A DNA stretch of 64,000 bases. Source: Ahaetulla prasina. Taxonomy: Eukaryota > Chordata > Lepidosauria > Squamata > Colubridae. The position numbers and the translations under genes are program-made. Shown one piece after another: positions 10,661-21,985 of the stretch; the first letter of the stretch is position 1, and each line of letters opens with the position of its first letter. The notes under the pieces were generated by a model, which did not search any database, was not told the DNA's origin, and saw nothing but the letters and a program-made list of their open reading frames with translations. The stretch spans positions 283,817,524 through 283,881,523 of the forward strand of contig NC_080540.1 of the NCBI RefSeq assembly GCF_028640845.1, written 5' to 3'.

Positions 10661-11530
10661 CAGGTAGTCCTCGACTTACAACATAATCAGGACCAGAATA
10701 TCTGTTGCTAAACAAGTCAGTTAACACCTGATTTTATGACTTTATGACTTTTATGACTTTTATGATTTTAGCCATGGTTGTTAAGTGAATTGTTGCAGTT
10801 AAGTGAATCACTCAGCCTGTTGTGGTCTGCCATTAAGCAAATCTGGGTTCTTTCAGTGACTTTGCTTGTCAGAAGTCAGTCACAAATGGCAATCACATGA
10901 CCTGCAACCCAGGGGTGAAATTTTCCCTACTGGTTCTATGGGTGTGGCTTAATTGGAGGGCGTGGCTTGGTGGTCAGGTGACCCGGTGGGCGTGGCTTGG
11001 TGGTCAGGTGACTGAATAGGCATGGCCAATAATAATAAATAATAAAAATAATAAAGTATACAAAACTTGGGAGCGCATCGGTCTACCTTCTTTAAAAATA
11101 GAGGCACCAGTCTACTAGCCGCCTACAGCGCTGATCAGCTGTAGTGCGGCCCTTTGAAGTGCTGCAACAGTCATTTAAGGCCGTTTGCAGCTATATCACC
11201 ACCGAGAGCTTCAGGGACAGAGAAGAGGAACAGCGAGACGTGGGCAGTGGGGGTGGGGGGCCGGCAGGGATTTTTGCTACTGGTTCTCCAAACTACCCTC
11301 CCCCATCGCTACCGGATCGTGCTTTCCAGTCCGAACCGGGAGCATTTCACCCCTGCTGCAACCATTTGTAAATACATGCCAGTTGACAAGCACCTGAATT
11401 TTAATTATGTGATCATGGGAATACTGCAGTGGTTGTAAATGCAAGGACCGGTTGTAAGTCACTTTGTTCAGTGCCTTGGTAACTTCAAATGTTCATTAAA
11501 TGAATGGTTGTATGTCAAGGATTACTTGCA
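10661..11530. mobile_element. TIR element (TAGTCCTCGACTTA family) with nested hAT
   Basis: The left end CAGGTAGTCCTCGACTTACAAC is matched in inverse orientation by GTTGTATGTCAAGGATTACTTGC near 11508-11530. The hAT-like element at 10910-11355 interrupts it. Related elements lie at 24297-24672, 33985-34372 and a fragment at 40953-41030. The superfamily is not determined. Confidence 0.7.
10910..11355. mobile_element. Non-autonomous hAT element, nested
   Basis: A 446-bp element from CAGGGGTGAAATTTTCCC to GCATTTCACCCCTG. It is flanked by a perfect 8-bp duplication, CTGCAACC, at 10902-10909 and 11356-11363. It is inserted in the element at 10661-11530. Confidence 0.93.
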
Positions 11531-11677
11531 TTTTTTAAAAAAAATCAGATAATTGAGAGAATTGAAAAAAATGTTCTGGGTAATGTCCATAGGCAAACTA
11601 GTATCCATAGGCTAACTGACTTCGATATATGACAGAATAATGGAAGAGCTGGAAGGGACCCTGGAGAGCTTCTAATC

Positions 11678-12275
11678 CAGGGGTGTCAAACTCGACTTCA
11701 GTGAGGGCCGCATCAGGGTTGTGTTTGACCTTGGAGGCTGGGGTGGGGGTGCCTGGGGTGGGTATGGCCATTTCAACATCACTCATGTCGGGGGGGGGGG
11801 CTGTGGAGCCCCGAACACTCTGCCAGGGAAAATGGGATCCCGAGCTCCGTTTTCAATGGCGACGGCCTCCTACAACCCTCTGCCAATGAAAATGGAGCTC
11901 GGGAGGGCCACACGCAGCCGTCCTGAGCTCGGTTTTCATTGGCAGAGGCACTGCAGGCCAGTCCTTTGCTGTTTCCAGGGCAACCCCATGGGCCAGATCT
12001 AAGTACCCCATGGGCTGGATCCAGCCTTGAGTTTGATACCAGAGGTGGTATTCAGCCAGTTGTCACAGGTTCAGACGAACCAGTAGCAGAAATCACAGGT
12101 AATCCTGCCCACCTGCCCGGGCTCTATACTATCCTATTTAAGCATGTTTTTGAGGCCAGGTGCATGTGCTGAAGGCGCACAAGCCAGCAAGCAAAGCACA
12201 TGCACGCTCACATTTTCGGTGCTGGGCAAACCGGTAGGTAAATTATGTGAATCCCACCTCTGTTTGACACCCCTG
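11678..12275. mobile_element. Non-autonomous hAT element (CAGGGGTGTCAAACTC)
   Basis: The ends are CAGGGGTGTCAAACTC and GTTTGACACCCCTG. The flanks TTCTAATC (11670-11677) and TTCTAGTC (12276-12283) agree at 7 of 8. It is inserted in the CR1 tail and is itself interrupted at 12040-12262. A related 682-bp copy is at 16269-16950. Confidence 0.9.
12040..12262. mobile_element. hAT-type element nested inside another
   Basis: A 223-bp element with ends CAGAGGTGGTATTCAGCC and GTGAATCCCACCTCTG. The flanks TTTGATAC (12032-12039) and TTTGACAC (12263-12270) agree at 7 of 8. This is the innermost layer of a three-deep nest. Confidence 0.9.
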
Positions 12276-12299
12276 TTCTAGTCCAATCCCCTGCTCAAT

Positions 12300-12850
12300 C
12301 AGCGAACCTATAGCATGCGTGCCACAGGAGGCACGCGGAGCCATATCTGTGGGCACGCGAGCATTGCCCTAGCTCAGCTCTGGCATGCCACTTGATTTTC
12401 GGGCCTTCTGGGCCCACTGGAAGTCAGAAAACAGGCCATTTCTGGCCTCTGGAGGGCCTCTGAAGGGGTTGGGAAGGCTGTTTTCAGCCTCCCCAGGCTC
12501 CAAGAAAGCCTCTGGAGCCTGGGGAGGGCGGAAAACGGGCCTTCCGGTCCCACCGGAAGTCGGGAAACAGGCCATTTCCGGCCTCTGGAGGGCCTCCGGG
12601 GAGGTGGGAAAGGCTGTTTTTGCCCTCACCAGGTTCCAAGAAAGCCTCTGGAGCCTGGGGAGGGCGAAAAATGGGCCTACCAGGCCCACCGGGCCATTGC
12701 ATGCCAAAAGCGGGGGAAGCATGGGGGGTCATGCACGAATGAATGGGAAGCGGGGCACATTGAATTATGAGTGTGGGCACGTACGCATGTGACCTCCCCT
12801 GCACTCCCCCCGCTTTTGGTCTGCGACGGCAAAAAGGTTAGACATCACTA
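12300..12850. mobile_element. Non-autonomous hAT-like element (GCGAACCTATGG family)
   Basis: The left end CAGCGAACCTATAGCATGCG appears shortened relative to the copy at 28563. The right end GGCAAAAAGGTTAGACATCACTA is the expected inverted terminus. Repeated internal blocks contain CCTCTGGAGCCTGGGGAGGG. It interrupts the CR1 remnant, but I see no clean 8-bp duplication. Confidence 0.75.
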
Positions 12851-12900
12851 CCCTATACCATTCCAGACAAATGGCCGTCCAATCTCTTCTTAAAATATCC

Positions 12901-13918
12901 TCCTCCTTTTTCAGGGTAGCTAGGTTGAAATATTATCCAGATATTTCCCTTTCAGCCTGGGTCGCTTGTTTAAATACCATTCATTGTTACTAGGATGAAT
13001 CCACTTAAAAGACTATTGCAGGCATAAAGGCTAAAGCTATTGAACGTAAGGGAGGGGAGGGGTGCCTTTTTAACTAGGCTGTTTCCTTAAAGGGAAAGAT
13101 TGGATCAATAGGATCAATAGAAAAGGTTTCCCTGGGTCTGCATGGAGAGAGAGAGAAAAAGGAGACCTTCTCGCTCGTTTTAACTTCTCTCTCTCTCTCC
13201 CGCCAACAAATGCAAATCAATGAATGTGTGTTTACAGCGGATCCTTCTAAGGGACTCAAACAGGGAGAATGCCATCACTTAAGCCAATGGCTGGGAGAAG
13301 AAAGGAAAGGAGCAGGGAGAAGGGAGGGGGAGCCAGGAAAAACAATCGTGCTGGACAATTGCCAAAAGCCCTTGGGCCACAGCCAATTTGCATAAAATGG
13401 AAAGTGTGGAGCTCCAGGAAAAGGAAAAGCCCCTCTGACCCAACTCCAAAGCATACAGTAGGCGATAGGTCAATCTGTATTTTCTGAAACAGATACGATC
13501 ATAAAACAATTTGCATTCAGGCCAGTAAGGGGGAAAAAAAACCCCGAACAGATCTTTACAAGCAAAAACACACCTTAATGCAGAGCAGACAAACCATATG
13601 GATTGGGATTCAAAATTGTATGGATATTATTATTTATGGTTAGCTCTTCACCGCAGAAAACAATTCACAGCATATTCTTAGAAGCAAATCAGCATGGCTT
13701 TGAGAGCGTAAATTGTTGTGGTGGTCACAGAAAATAGCACGCAGATTGGATTATGTTGTAGAACCCTGAAAAATAGGAACTGCTGCAGAATTATTCCAAC
13801 CCTTCAAGACTTTAAAGCGTATTTAGAGAATATGCTTTAAAGTCTTGAAGGTTGTAGGAAAGTATTTAGAAGGGAGGAAGAAAATTAAGGGTGCTCCTGA
13901 TTTTAAAACTGTGTTGAT
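12901..13918. other. Unassigned; contains a perfect 18-bp hairpin
   Basis: No gene is seen. At 13801-13818 and 13834-13851 the arms CCTTCAAGACTTTAAAGC and its exact complement are separated by 15 bases. Confidence 0.5.
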
Positions 13919-13989
13919 ATAGAATAGAATAGAATAGAATAGAATAGAATAGAATAGAATAGAACAGAACAGAACAGAACAGAGCAGAA
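13919..13989. repeat. (AGAAT)n/(AGAAC)n microsatellite
   Basis: Pentanucleotide array with a gradual change from AGAAT to AGAAC, directly abutting the 3' end of a minus-strand LINE tail at 13990. Confidence 0.93.
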
Positions 13990-14180
13990 TTCTTTATTGG
14001 CCAAGTGTGATTGGACACACAAGGAATTTGTCTTGGTGCATATGCTCTCAGTGTACATAAAAGAAGAGATACATTTATCAAGAATCGTAACATATAACAC
14101 AATGATAGTCATAGGTTACAAATAAGCAATCAGGAAACAATATCGTAACAATATCGTAAATCGTAAGGATACCTTAAGTT
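13990..14180 (-). mobile_element. LINE 3' tail (family E)
   Basis: TTCTTTATTGGCCAAGTGTG through GCTCTCAGTGTACATA is the reverse of the tail read on the plus strand at 46630-46756, and it also occurs at 21606-21800. In all three cases the tail borders a pentanucleotide array. The coding part is absent. Confidence 0.7.
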
Positions 14181-14269
14181 AAGTTAAGTTAAGGAAACCT
14201 GGACATAAATGTATGCTTCTATGATAAAATCAGGTATGACAAAAGTGATGGAATAAACCTGCTGAAATA

Positions 14270-14715
14270 ATTATTATATTATTTATTTATTTTATTTGTC
14301 AGGCATGCATAAGATAACAGATATAAGTATAAACATAATTATGAATACATGAAATGGATACGAATAAACGGGGGCAGTACGACAGGGACAGTAGGCACAC
14401 TGGTGCGCTTATGCGTGCCCCTTACAGACCTCTTAGGAATGGGGTGAGGTCTACAGTAGACAGTCTAAGCTTAAAGTTATGGGGGTTTGAGGAAGAAACC
14501 ACAGAGTCAGGTAGTGCATTCCAGGCATTGACCACTCTGTTGCTGAAGTCGTATTTTCTGCTGTTCACTTTAAGTTTGTATTTATTGTGTGCTCTTGTAT
14601 TGTTGTGGTTGAAGCTGAAATAGTCATTGACAGGTTGGACATTGTAGTAGATAATTTTCTGCACTACACTTAGGTCAGACCAAAGGCAGCGTAGTTCTAA
14701 GTTGGCCAAAATTTC
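14270..14715 (-). mobile_element. LINE 3' fragment (family D)
   Basis: A second copy of the family at 8156-8990. It has the reverse (AAAT)n tail at the left and a 95-codon minus-strand ORF (14422-14709) with HNNTRAHNKYKLKV and VVNAWNALPDSVV. It is shorter and has a small internal deletion relative to the first copy. Confidence 0.8.
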
Positions 14716-15177
14716 AAATATTAAATAATTAAATAATATTAAATAAATTAAAATATTAACCTATTTCAGCTTGGTATCTCAAGCTTCCTAACATGGAGCA
14801 TCTCTAGAGTGGCAAACCAATCAAGTATTTTATTTTTCTGAACTGATTTAGGTTGTTTAGTAGCAGCTGGCTGAAAATAGCATCCCCCTCAGTGCTCTAC
14901 TGTATCTGCAGCCTGGAAAACATTGTGGATTTTACTGGATGGTCAAAGTTGCAGAATTCTTCAACTTTGTTGGAGCCACTAAGAACGCTAAGAAATTCTT
15001 TTCTGGGAAATTTTATTTCAGTGGGTAACCATCCTGATGAACCAAACATGCAATGTGTCAAGACAGCAAGAATGATTGATAGTTAGTAGGGTTGGACAAG
15101 AGAGCCCCAAGTTTAAGGCTCCATTCAGCCAAAAGGTCAACCATTGTCTTTGGGTAAGTCACTTGAAGTCAGCCCAA
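14716..15177. other. Unassigned non-coding sequence
   Basis: AT-rich, no supported feature. Confidence 0.5.
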
Positions 15178-15345
15178 CAGCAATAGCACTTAAAACTTAT
15201 ATACTGCTTTTCAGTGCTTTACAGTCCTCTCTAAGTGGTTTACAGAGTCAGCGTATTGCCCCCAACAATTTGGGCCCTCATTTTACCTACCTCAGAAGGA
15301 TGGAAGACTGAGTCAACCTTGAACCTACCTCAACCTACCTCACAG
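15178..15345 (-). mobile_element. SINE fragment (family C)
   Basis: Reverse orientation of the family C body: AGCAATAGCACTTA, CTAAGTGGTTTACAGAGTCAG and GGATGGAAGACTGAGTCAAC are complements of blocks in the copy at 6068. The tRNA-like head is missing. Confidence 0.75.
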
Positions 15346-16268
15346 ATTGTTGAACCAAAGTTAACCTTGAACCTACCCAACTACCTCAAGGAATGTTGTT
15401 ATATGGATAAAATGACAATTGACCCTAAGTAGTAATTCTTGAGCTTAAAGAAAGAAGGGATACAAATAAAATGATTACGTATGAGAGAGAACTGGGCAGA
15501 ACAAGAACCAAGCTTTTACTGGTACTTCCTTCAACAGTATTAAAATAATATTAAATCATGTTAAGAATGGATCCCCAACATGGATGATCATCCTTCTTTG
15601 TAGATACTGACACTGAGTGAACTCATTTGTCTTAATATTCTTGGAGGAGGAGCTAATTTTATGACAAATTTGGTATGTTATTTGTATTACGTTTATGTAA
15701 CTCCCTTTCCTCATGGAGATCAGTGAGCTTTTCCCCATTATTTTTTCTCTTTATGACAATCCTGGGAGATATCTTATGATCAGACATGATCAGTGACCCT
15801 GAATAAACAGAGATTTGAGTCAGATTTTCTTAACCCTGAAATTTGGGGGGTGGGGGTCCCCTCATTCTCTGTTCTCTGGTTCAGGAATGATGTTCTGCTG
15901 ACTCTAAAACGTTGGGTTCCAACCCCCCACCCCATCTCCAAAATAGATGCTAAATGTTTAAATATGTACTAAAAAGGAAAGTATTTTATGCATGGGGGAA
16001 TCCCATATTGATTAGAACGAGCGGGTAGTGAAGTTATAATTATTTAATTTGGCTAATGGTTTTTGGAAAGCAGTTCCCAGCATCTAAACTTGAAGTCCAA
16101 TCTGAACCTTGATTCAAATGAAAGAATCCTCTTGATTTTGTTTCTAATTTTCCACCAGGTTCACCCGCCAGATTTTCCTTTAAACATATTGTCTTAGTTC
16201 TATCCCTTGAATGTGGTCTCATTCTGGATCTTAGTAATCTTCCTACAAAATTAGCTAACTAAATAAAC
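15346..16268. other. Unassigned non-coding sequence
   Basis: No recognisable gene or repeat family. Confidence 0.5.
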
Positions 16269-16950
16269 CAGGGGTGTCAAACTCAAGGCCTGCAGGCCAT
16301 ATCCGGCCTGTGAGGTGCTTAGGTTTGGCCCACGGGGTCACCCTGGAAACCACAAAGGACTGGCCCGCAGTGCCTCTGACAGTGAAAACGGAACTCAGGA
16401 CAGCCACGTGCACACACACACCCCGGCTCCATTTTCACTGGCAGAGGGCTGCAGGAGGCTGTTGCGGCTGAAAACGGAGGTCAGAATCCCATTTTTGCTG
16501 GCAGAGTGCTTGGGCCTCCACAGGTGGCTGCGTGTGCCCCCAGGCTCCATTTTCACTAGCAGAAGGCTAGTAAAACAAATTAAAAGCAAAACAAAATGAA
16601 AGGAGGTAAACGTTTCCCCTTTTGCATTTGAGCATCCAAGAAGGGACAGGAAAGAAGAAAGGGAAAGACAAAGAAAAAGAAGGAAAATGGGAAGGAAGAA
16701 GAAAGGAGAGTGAAGAAGGAAGGAAGGAAGGAAGGAAGGAAGGAAGGAAGGAAGGAAGGAAGGAAGGAAGGAAGAAGATAATAAGAGAGAGGGGGGTCTG
16801 AGGGAAATTCTGCCTTAGTACTTGGTCACCACACATGCCCTCAACACAAGTAATGTCGAGCTGGCCACACCCCCGGTGAAGCCACTCCCCACTTCGAGAT
16901 CAAACGCAACCTTGATGTGGTCCTCAATGAAATTGAGTTTGACACCTCTG
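16269..16950. mobile_element. Non-autonomous hAT element, 682 bp
   Basis: The ends CAGGGGTGTCAAACTCAAGG and TTGAGTTTGACACCTCTG are terminal inverted repeats. The flanks AAATAAAC (16261-16268) and AACTAAAC (16951-16958) agree at 7 of 8. A (GGAA)n array at about 16713-16772 lies inside. No transposase is encoded. Confidence 0.9.
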
Positions 16951-17536
16951 AACTAAACCTACATGGTAAAAACTTTCAAACTCTATGGTACATTAAGGAT
17001 TGAGATCACATGTACCAAAAGCACTATTTTCAGTTGAATCCTTATAGCAAATATGTCATGTCCCCTAAGAGTAAAAGCTATTTTTTTTTTCAGTTTTAAT
17101 CTGATTATTCTACTTTTAAGTGCAGGATTTGGTTTAGAGAATCTACTTTAATAGAAGCTAATACCAAAGAGCGGTGGCAAACTGTAATCAGCAGTACGAT
17201 TGGACCATGACAACATGCCCATCCGTTCTTAATTATTAAACTGATCTATTCAACTCTGTTTGGTCCGATAACATTCCCAGTGAGTCAACCAGAGAAAGAA
17301 ATGAACAATTGTACTTGGTTTAAAAATATGTATGTTGGTTCAAGGTTGGCTGAAAATAAAGATAGACCATTCTGGAAGCTTACTAAGTAATTCATTAATA
17401 CAGAAATATCTGCTTCAGCAAGACAATTTTAAGAGTTTAGGCTGTATATTGATTTTCTTCTTAGAAGAGCAAGATACTAGCTTCTCAGCAAACAAAGCAA
17501 TCCTATTCTCACAACATCTAAGCAGTTAAAATAGTA
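16951..17536. other. Unassigned AT-rich sequence
   Basis: No supported feature. Confidence 0.5.
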
Positions 17537-17760
17537 CTGTGTTTCTCCGAAAATAAGACCAGGTCTTATATTAATTTTTGCTCCAAAAAACACATTAGGG
17601 CTTATTTTCTGATTAGGTCTTATTTCGGGGGAAATATGGTACTAAATGTATCCATCTGGCTGACAATCTTAAGTGGGGCTTATTTTGAGGGTAGGACTTA
17701 TATTACGAGCGTCCTGAAAAATCATGCTAGGACTTGGGTCTTATTTTCGGGGAAACAGGG
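17537..17760. mobile_element. Tc1/mariner-type MITE (CCGAAAATAAGACC family)
   Basis: A 224-bp element with ends CTGTGTTTCTCCGAAAATAAG and its near complement TTATTTTCGGGGAAACAGGG. TA flanks it on both sides (17535-17536 and 17761-17762). The copy at 26833-27056 has exactly the same length. Others lie at 23629-23887 and 38561-38794. Confidence 0.82.
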
Positions 17761-17797
17761 TAGATGTGAATCTATATTATCACAGATTTGGGTTCGT

Positions 17798-17970
17798 CCA
17801 GATAACTTCAGGTTTGGGTCTCACTGGCTCAAGGTTGACTCGGCCTTCCATCCTTCCGAGGTGGGTAAAATGAGGACCCAGATTGTTGGGGGCAATAGGC
17901 TGACTCCGTAAACCGCTTAGAGAGGATGTAAAAACACAATGAAGTGGTATATAAGTGCTATTGCTAACTG
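17798..17970 (+). mobile_element. SINE fragment (family C)
   Basis: GGCTCAAGGTTGACTCGGCC through AAACCGCTTAGAGAGG and GTATATAAGTGCTATTGCT matches the body and tail of family C. The head is missing. Confidence 0.78.
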
Positions 17971-18002
17971 GAGATATACTGGCATTTAGTAATAAGTGTC
18001 TA

Positions 18003-19744
18003 CCTAAATTGCTATACTTATTCCAGACAGTCCCCATATTATTAGATAGAAATTTTTTTGGAGAACTTAATAAAATTACCACAAAATTTTTTGGGCAAGA
18101 AAGAAGGCAAGAATTAAATTATCCTATAATTTATTAAATTAAATTATCTTCAAGATAAGGTGTGGCTTTGGACTTCCAGCATGGGAACTTTACCACAAGG
18201 CGGCATCTTTGGTTTGGATAAGGGAATGGGTCAATTTAAATAATAGAAGAATTATAGTATTTGAAGGCCATGATTTACAAAAGAGATGGCATGCCTTCAT
18301 GTGGGATAAAGGAAGTAAGACAAATTCATATTTTCACAGACACAGAATAAAAGACGCATTGGTATGGAATTGGCAAGATATAAGGAAAAAACACTACATG
18401 AAAATTCCTGGCTGGTTATCCACTATGGAGGCAATGATCCACCCCAACACACTAGACATAAGTAAGATGCCAAGATATTCGGAAATAGACAAACAGGGAA
18501 AACTCAAAAATATTCAGACATGAAAGGAACAGGGAATATCGATAGATTGGTGGCCATATTTACAACTGAAATCCAGATATAAGAAAGACATGGAAGAATT
18601 TGGAATTGATATGGAACCAAATCAACTAGACAAATTATTGATAGGCCCGGAAGGAAAATTACTATCTAAATTATACAAAAACCTACTAGAGTTTGAAAGA
18701 ATGGAAGAGGTAGTGAAAGAACCGATCATTGCCTGGGCAAAGAATATAGGGCACAATATAGATTTAGATAATTGGGAAGTAATCTAGAATAAAAATTTAA
18801 AATTAACCAAATCTACTGCTTACAAAGAAAATCAATATAAAATTTATATTGGCCAAAATGGCCAAAATGTACCCGAATCTAAGTCCAAAGTGCTGGAAAT
18901 GTAATCAACATCAAGGTACCTTCTTTCATGCCTGGTGGATGTGCCCCAAAGCGAAAAAGTACTGGGTTAAGATACAGGGATGGTTACAGGATACAACAAA
19001 ATGCCAAACTGAACTGAACCCAGAAACATTTCTCTTGGAAATGTTTAAGACAAAACTTGACAAAAAAACAACAACAATTGATTTTGCACATTCTAACAGT
19101 GGCAAGGATTGTGTTCACGCAATATTGGAAACTCAGTAACATACCACCAGAGAGTCTGATTATCCAAAAAGTATATGATTGCGCAGAAATCTGTGGCTCA
19201 GATTTCACAGAGTCACAGGGCCTCTGTGGCTCAGACTGGTAAGACAGTCTGTTATTAACACAACTGCCTGCAATTACTGCAGGTTCTAGTCCCACCAGGC
19301 CCAAGGTTGACTCAGCCTTCCATCCTTTATAAGGTAGGTAAAATGAGGACCCAGATTGTTGGGGGCAGTAAGTTGACTTTGTATATAAATATACAAATAG
19401 GATGAAGACTATTGCTAACATAGTGTAAACCGCCTTGAGTCTTCGGAGAAGGGCGGGATATAAATGCAAATTAAAAAAAAGAAAAGAAATGGATAGGCTT
19501 ACCATAGAATTGCAAGAAAAAGAAGCTCCAGAATACTATGTGGTCTGGAAAACTGGTATACACGGACAATCAATAGAAATAGAAGACAAAATATATATAA
19601 GTCTATTGATGATTAGATGTATATAATGTATATAGAAATTATATGGAAGGTAGATCAGAAATATACAATAATGTCACAATTCTGTTGAATATCTACAATT
19701 GTAATGAAAAAAGAAAATCGTAATAAAAATATATTTTTTTAAAA
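18003..19744 (+). mobile_element. L1 LINE, 5'-truncated, ORF2 C-terminal half
   Basis: The plus-strand readings contain LPKLLYLFQTVPI, a block ending CWKCNQHQGTFFHAWW (the cysteine/histidine-containing L1 C-terminal motif) and MDRLTIELQEKEAP. An A-rich stretch ends the element at 19744. The flanks AGTAATAAGTGTCTA (17988-18002) and AGTAATAAGCGTCTA (19745-19759) agree at 14 of 15 and form the target-site duplication. Frameshifts and a SINE insertion at 19218-19475 show that it is inactive. The endonuclease and the YADD-type catalytic box are absent. Confidence 0.9.
19218..19475 (+). mobile_element. tRNA-derived SINE with an L2-type tail
   Basis: The tRNA-like head GGCCTCTGTGGCTCAGACTGG with a GGTTCTAGTCCC B box leads into the family C body. 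It then ends in GTAAACCGCCTTGAGTCTTCG and GGCGGGATATAAATGC. That terminal block also ends the L2/CR1-type LINE at 38253-38303, so the SINE may use that LINE's machinery. It is inserted in the L1 at 18003-19744. Confidence 0.8.
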
Positions 19745-19759
19745 AGTAATAAGCGTCTA

Positions 19760-20431
19760 TTTACAGATGTACAGGCTGAACAAAAGGTGTGTTCCACAGC
19801 CTCAATCTCTGTGTAAAACATTCTCCAGCAGTGTTTTGATGAAGGAAAGCAGCTCCAGAGCCTTTTTATAGAGGGCAATTCAGTTCACCTCTGTCTCTTC
19901 CAGCCTCGCTCCCAGATTGCTGGCAGGTCCTTGAATTTATTGTTTTCCTCACTTCCCACTTCTACCTGGCCTAGTGGGAAAAATAGGGATGAATCATATC
20001 CACCAATTATCTTTACTGTCTTGGGCCCACATAGCTCCTACTGAGAGACATCAGGAGACTAATACAGGCTATCAATAGTCCTCTGTCTTTTCATAAGTCG
20101 GGGAGTGGGCAGCCTTTTGAATGGCCGGGGAGTCCATTTTACATGTTAGGGGATGATTGAAGATATAGTGGGCAACGATGCAAGCCATGTTGCACCTATG
20201 TGGATAATGCTAGGAGTCACCGTTTTACTTATTGGAAAGATTTATACACCGCCCCTATCTTTTACATCTTGGCAACCTTGCAACAATCTATTAAACTATT
20301 GATCAATAAACAACTATTCATTGTTAAAAATGAGAATAAAACAATTAAAATGGCAAGAGTAATATTAAAATATTTGGGTAAATAAAAATGATTTCAGCTC
20401 TCTTCTAAACAATGTTCAGCTCCAGTAGTAG
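19760..20431. other. Unassigned non-coding sequence
   Basis: No gene or repeat family is recognised. Confidence 0.5.
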
Positions 20432-20855
20432 CAGAGATGGGATGCTGGGGGTTCACAGGGGTTCGGGAGAACCTCTAGCTAAGATTCTGTGCAGTTCGGA
20501 GAACTCCCAAATCCCGCTATCTGGCCCCGCCCCACCCACCCACCCCTCCCAGGAGTCCCCATGTGGCCCATTTTGGATGCAGGTAAGTGCACGGCACGTG
20601 CAGAGGCTCAGGGAGGGCGAAAAATGGGCCTACTAGAAGTTCGGGAAACAGGCCCATTTCCGGTCTCCAGAGCCTGGGGAGGCCATTTTCGTCCTCCTGG
20701 AGGCTCGAAGAAAACCTCCAGAGCCCAGAGAGGGCGAAAACACCCACCACCACCACCATGGTGCAGGAGGCCGACTAGGCCAGGCCCACCATGGCCACGC
20801 CCACCCAGCAACTGGGCAGAGAACCCCTTGCTAAAAATTTTGAAGCTCACCCCTG
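20432..20855. mobile_element. Non-autonomous hAT-like element
   Basis: The ends CAGAGATGGGATGCTGG and GAAGCTCACCCCTG are imperfect terminal inverted repeats. The flanks AGTAGTAG (20424-20431) and AATAGTAG (20856-20863) agree at 7 of 8. The GC-rich interior yields short ORFs on both strands with no domain. Confidence 0.8.
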
Positions 20856-21140
20856 AATAGTAGTCACGTGGAAACAGCCAAATTGGATATTGAGTACAAA
20901 TGTATAGGAAGCTGAAATTTTCAAAACAGGTTAAAACAATATTTTCCCCCTTTACGTAGAAAAAGCCTGAGAAGACTTTGCTATCCTTGTTTGCTTTTAT
21001 GTAGTTCCTCATTTGAAAGTAGAGAACTTGCTAGAATTCTTATGCTGCTCCTTAATCTTCTTTGTAGTAAATGTGATTGATCAGAGCTTTGAAAAGCTTA
21101 GATTACCCATTTCCAGTCTCAGTTTATATATTAACAAACA

Positions 21141-21250
21141 GAGTTGGATGGGACCTTGTAGGTCATCTAGTCCAACCCCCCACCCAAGCAGGAGACTCTA
21201 CACCATTTCTGACAAACGGCAGTCTAATCGCTTCTTGAATATGAGAAATC
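21141..21250 (-). mobile_element. CR1 3' tail fragment
   Basis: ACAGAGTTGGATGGGACCTT through CATCTAGTCCAACCCCCC is the reverse of the CR1 tail. It is about 110 bp and has no coding content. Confidence 0.8.
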
Positions 21251-21448
21251 TGATAGGTGTAAGGCATTGAAAAGGCACTCTGGCCATTTCATAAAGTGGC
21301 TTATATGGAAAAGATGGTTTTGTAACTTGTTTGGACATAAGCAATATGTGACTTTACATTCAATCATAAATATAGTGAATTGGCTCAAGGGCCAACCAGC
21401 AGTGAAGCTATTTCAAACTTAGGGTTATTTACAATCTTAAAGAAAACA

Positions 21449-21605
21449 GACTAGACTAGACTAGACTAGACTAGACTAGACTAGACTAGACTAGACTAGA
21501 CTAGACTAGACTAGACTAGACTAGGAGAGAAGAGAAGAGAAGAGAAGAGAAGAGAAGAGAAGAGAAGAGAAGAGAAGAGAAGAGAAGAGAAGAGAAGAGA
21601 AGAGA
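21449..21605. repeat. (GACTA)n-(GAGAA)n compound microsatellite
   Basis: About 75 bp of GACTA units switches directly to about 80 bp of GAGAA units. The LINE tail of family E begins at once at 21606. Confidence 0.95.
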
Positions 21606-21800
21606 CTTCTTTATTGGTCAAGTATGGTTGGACACAAATGGAATTTGTCTCCAGTGCTTAAGCTCTCAGTGTACATACAAACAACAAAGTGGTAAGTCAT
21701 AGATAATAAATCCTAAAATACAACAACAGCTGATAAATCATAATATACCTATAGGAGAAGGTAGTAGGAAAGATGAGAGGTGAGAAAGATGAGAAGATGA
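21606..21800 (-). mobile_element. LINE 3' tail (family E)
   Basis: CTTCTTTATTGGTCAAGTATGG through AGCTCTCAGTGTACATA is homologous to 13990-14180 and to the reverse of 46630-46756. Confidence 0.7.
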
Positions 21801-21985
21801 GAAGAATGAGAAGATGACAAGGATAACAGCAATACAGCCTACTACATGGGTAAATATCTTTGGGCAAAAGGGAGCTTCAATTGTTTGAGTTTAATGTCAT
21901 ATTATGTCCCACAAACAATTCCTTGAGACTTCTAACAGAACAGAAAAGAAGTATAACTAAGTATTCAGCATGGTAGTGATACTTA

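Larger units (their letters stand above)
11632..12900 (-). mobile_element. CR1-type LINE 3' end, interrupted
   Basis: Split pieces of a minus-strand CR1 tail are visible: GAAGAGCTGGAAGGGACCCT before 11678, AGTCCAATCCCCTGCTCAAT at about 12281-12299, and CCCTATACCATTCCAGACAA followed by CCAATCTCTTCTTAAAA after 12850. The two gaps are filled by transposons at 11678-12275 and 12300-12850. Confidence 0.8.

Noticed and set aside
18984..19505. 173-codon minus-strand ORF
   Set aside because: It is the reverse of an L1 fragment and a SINE; the CPQQSGSSFYLP-type segment is the antisense of the SINE body.
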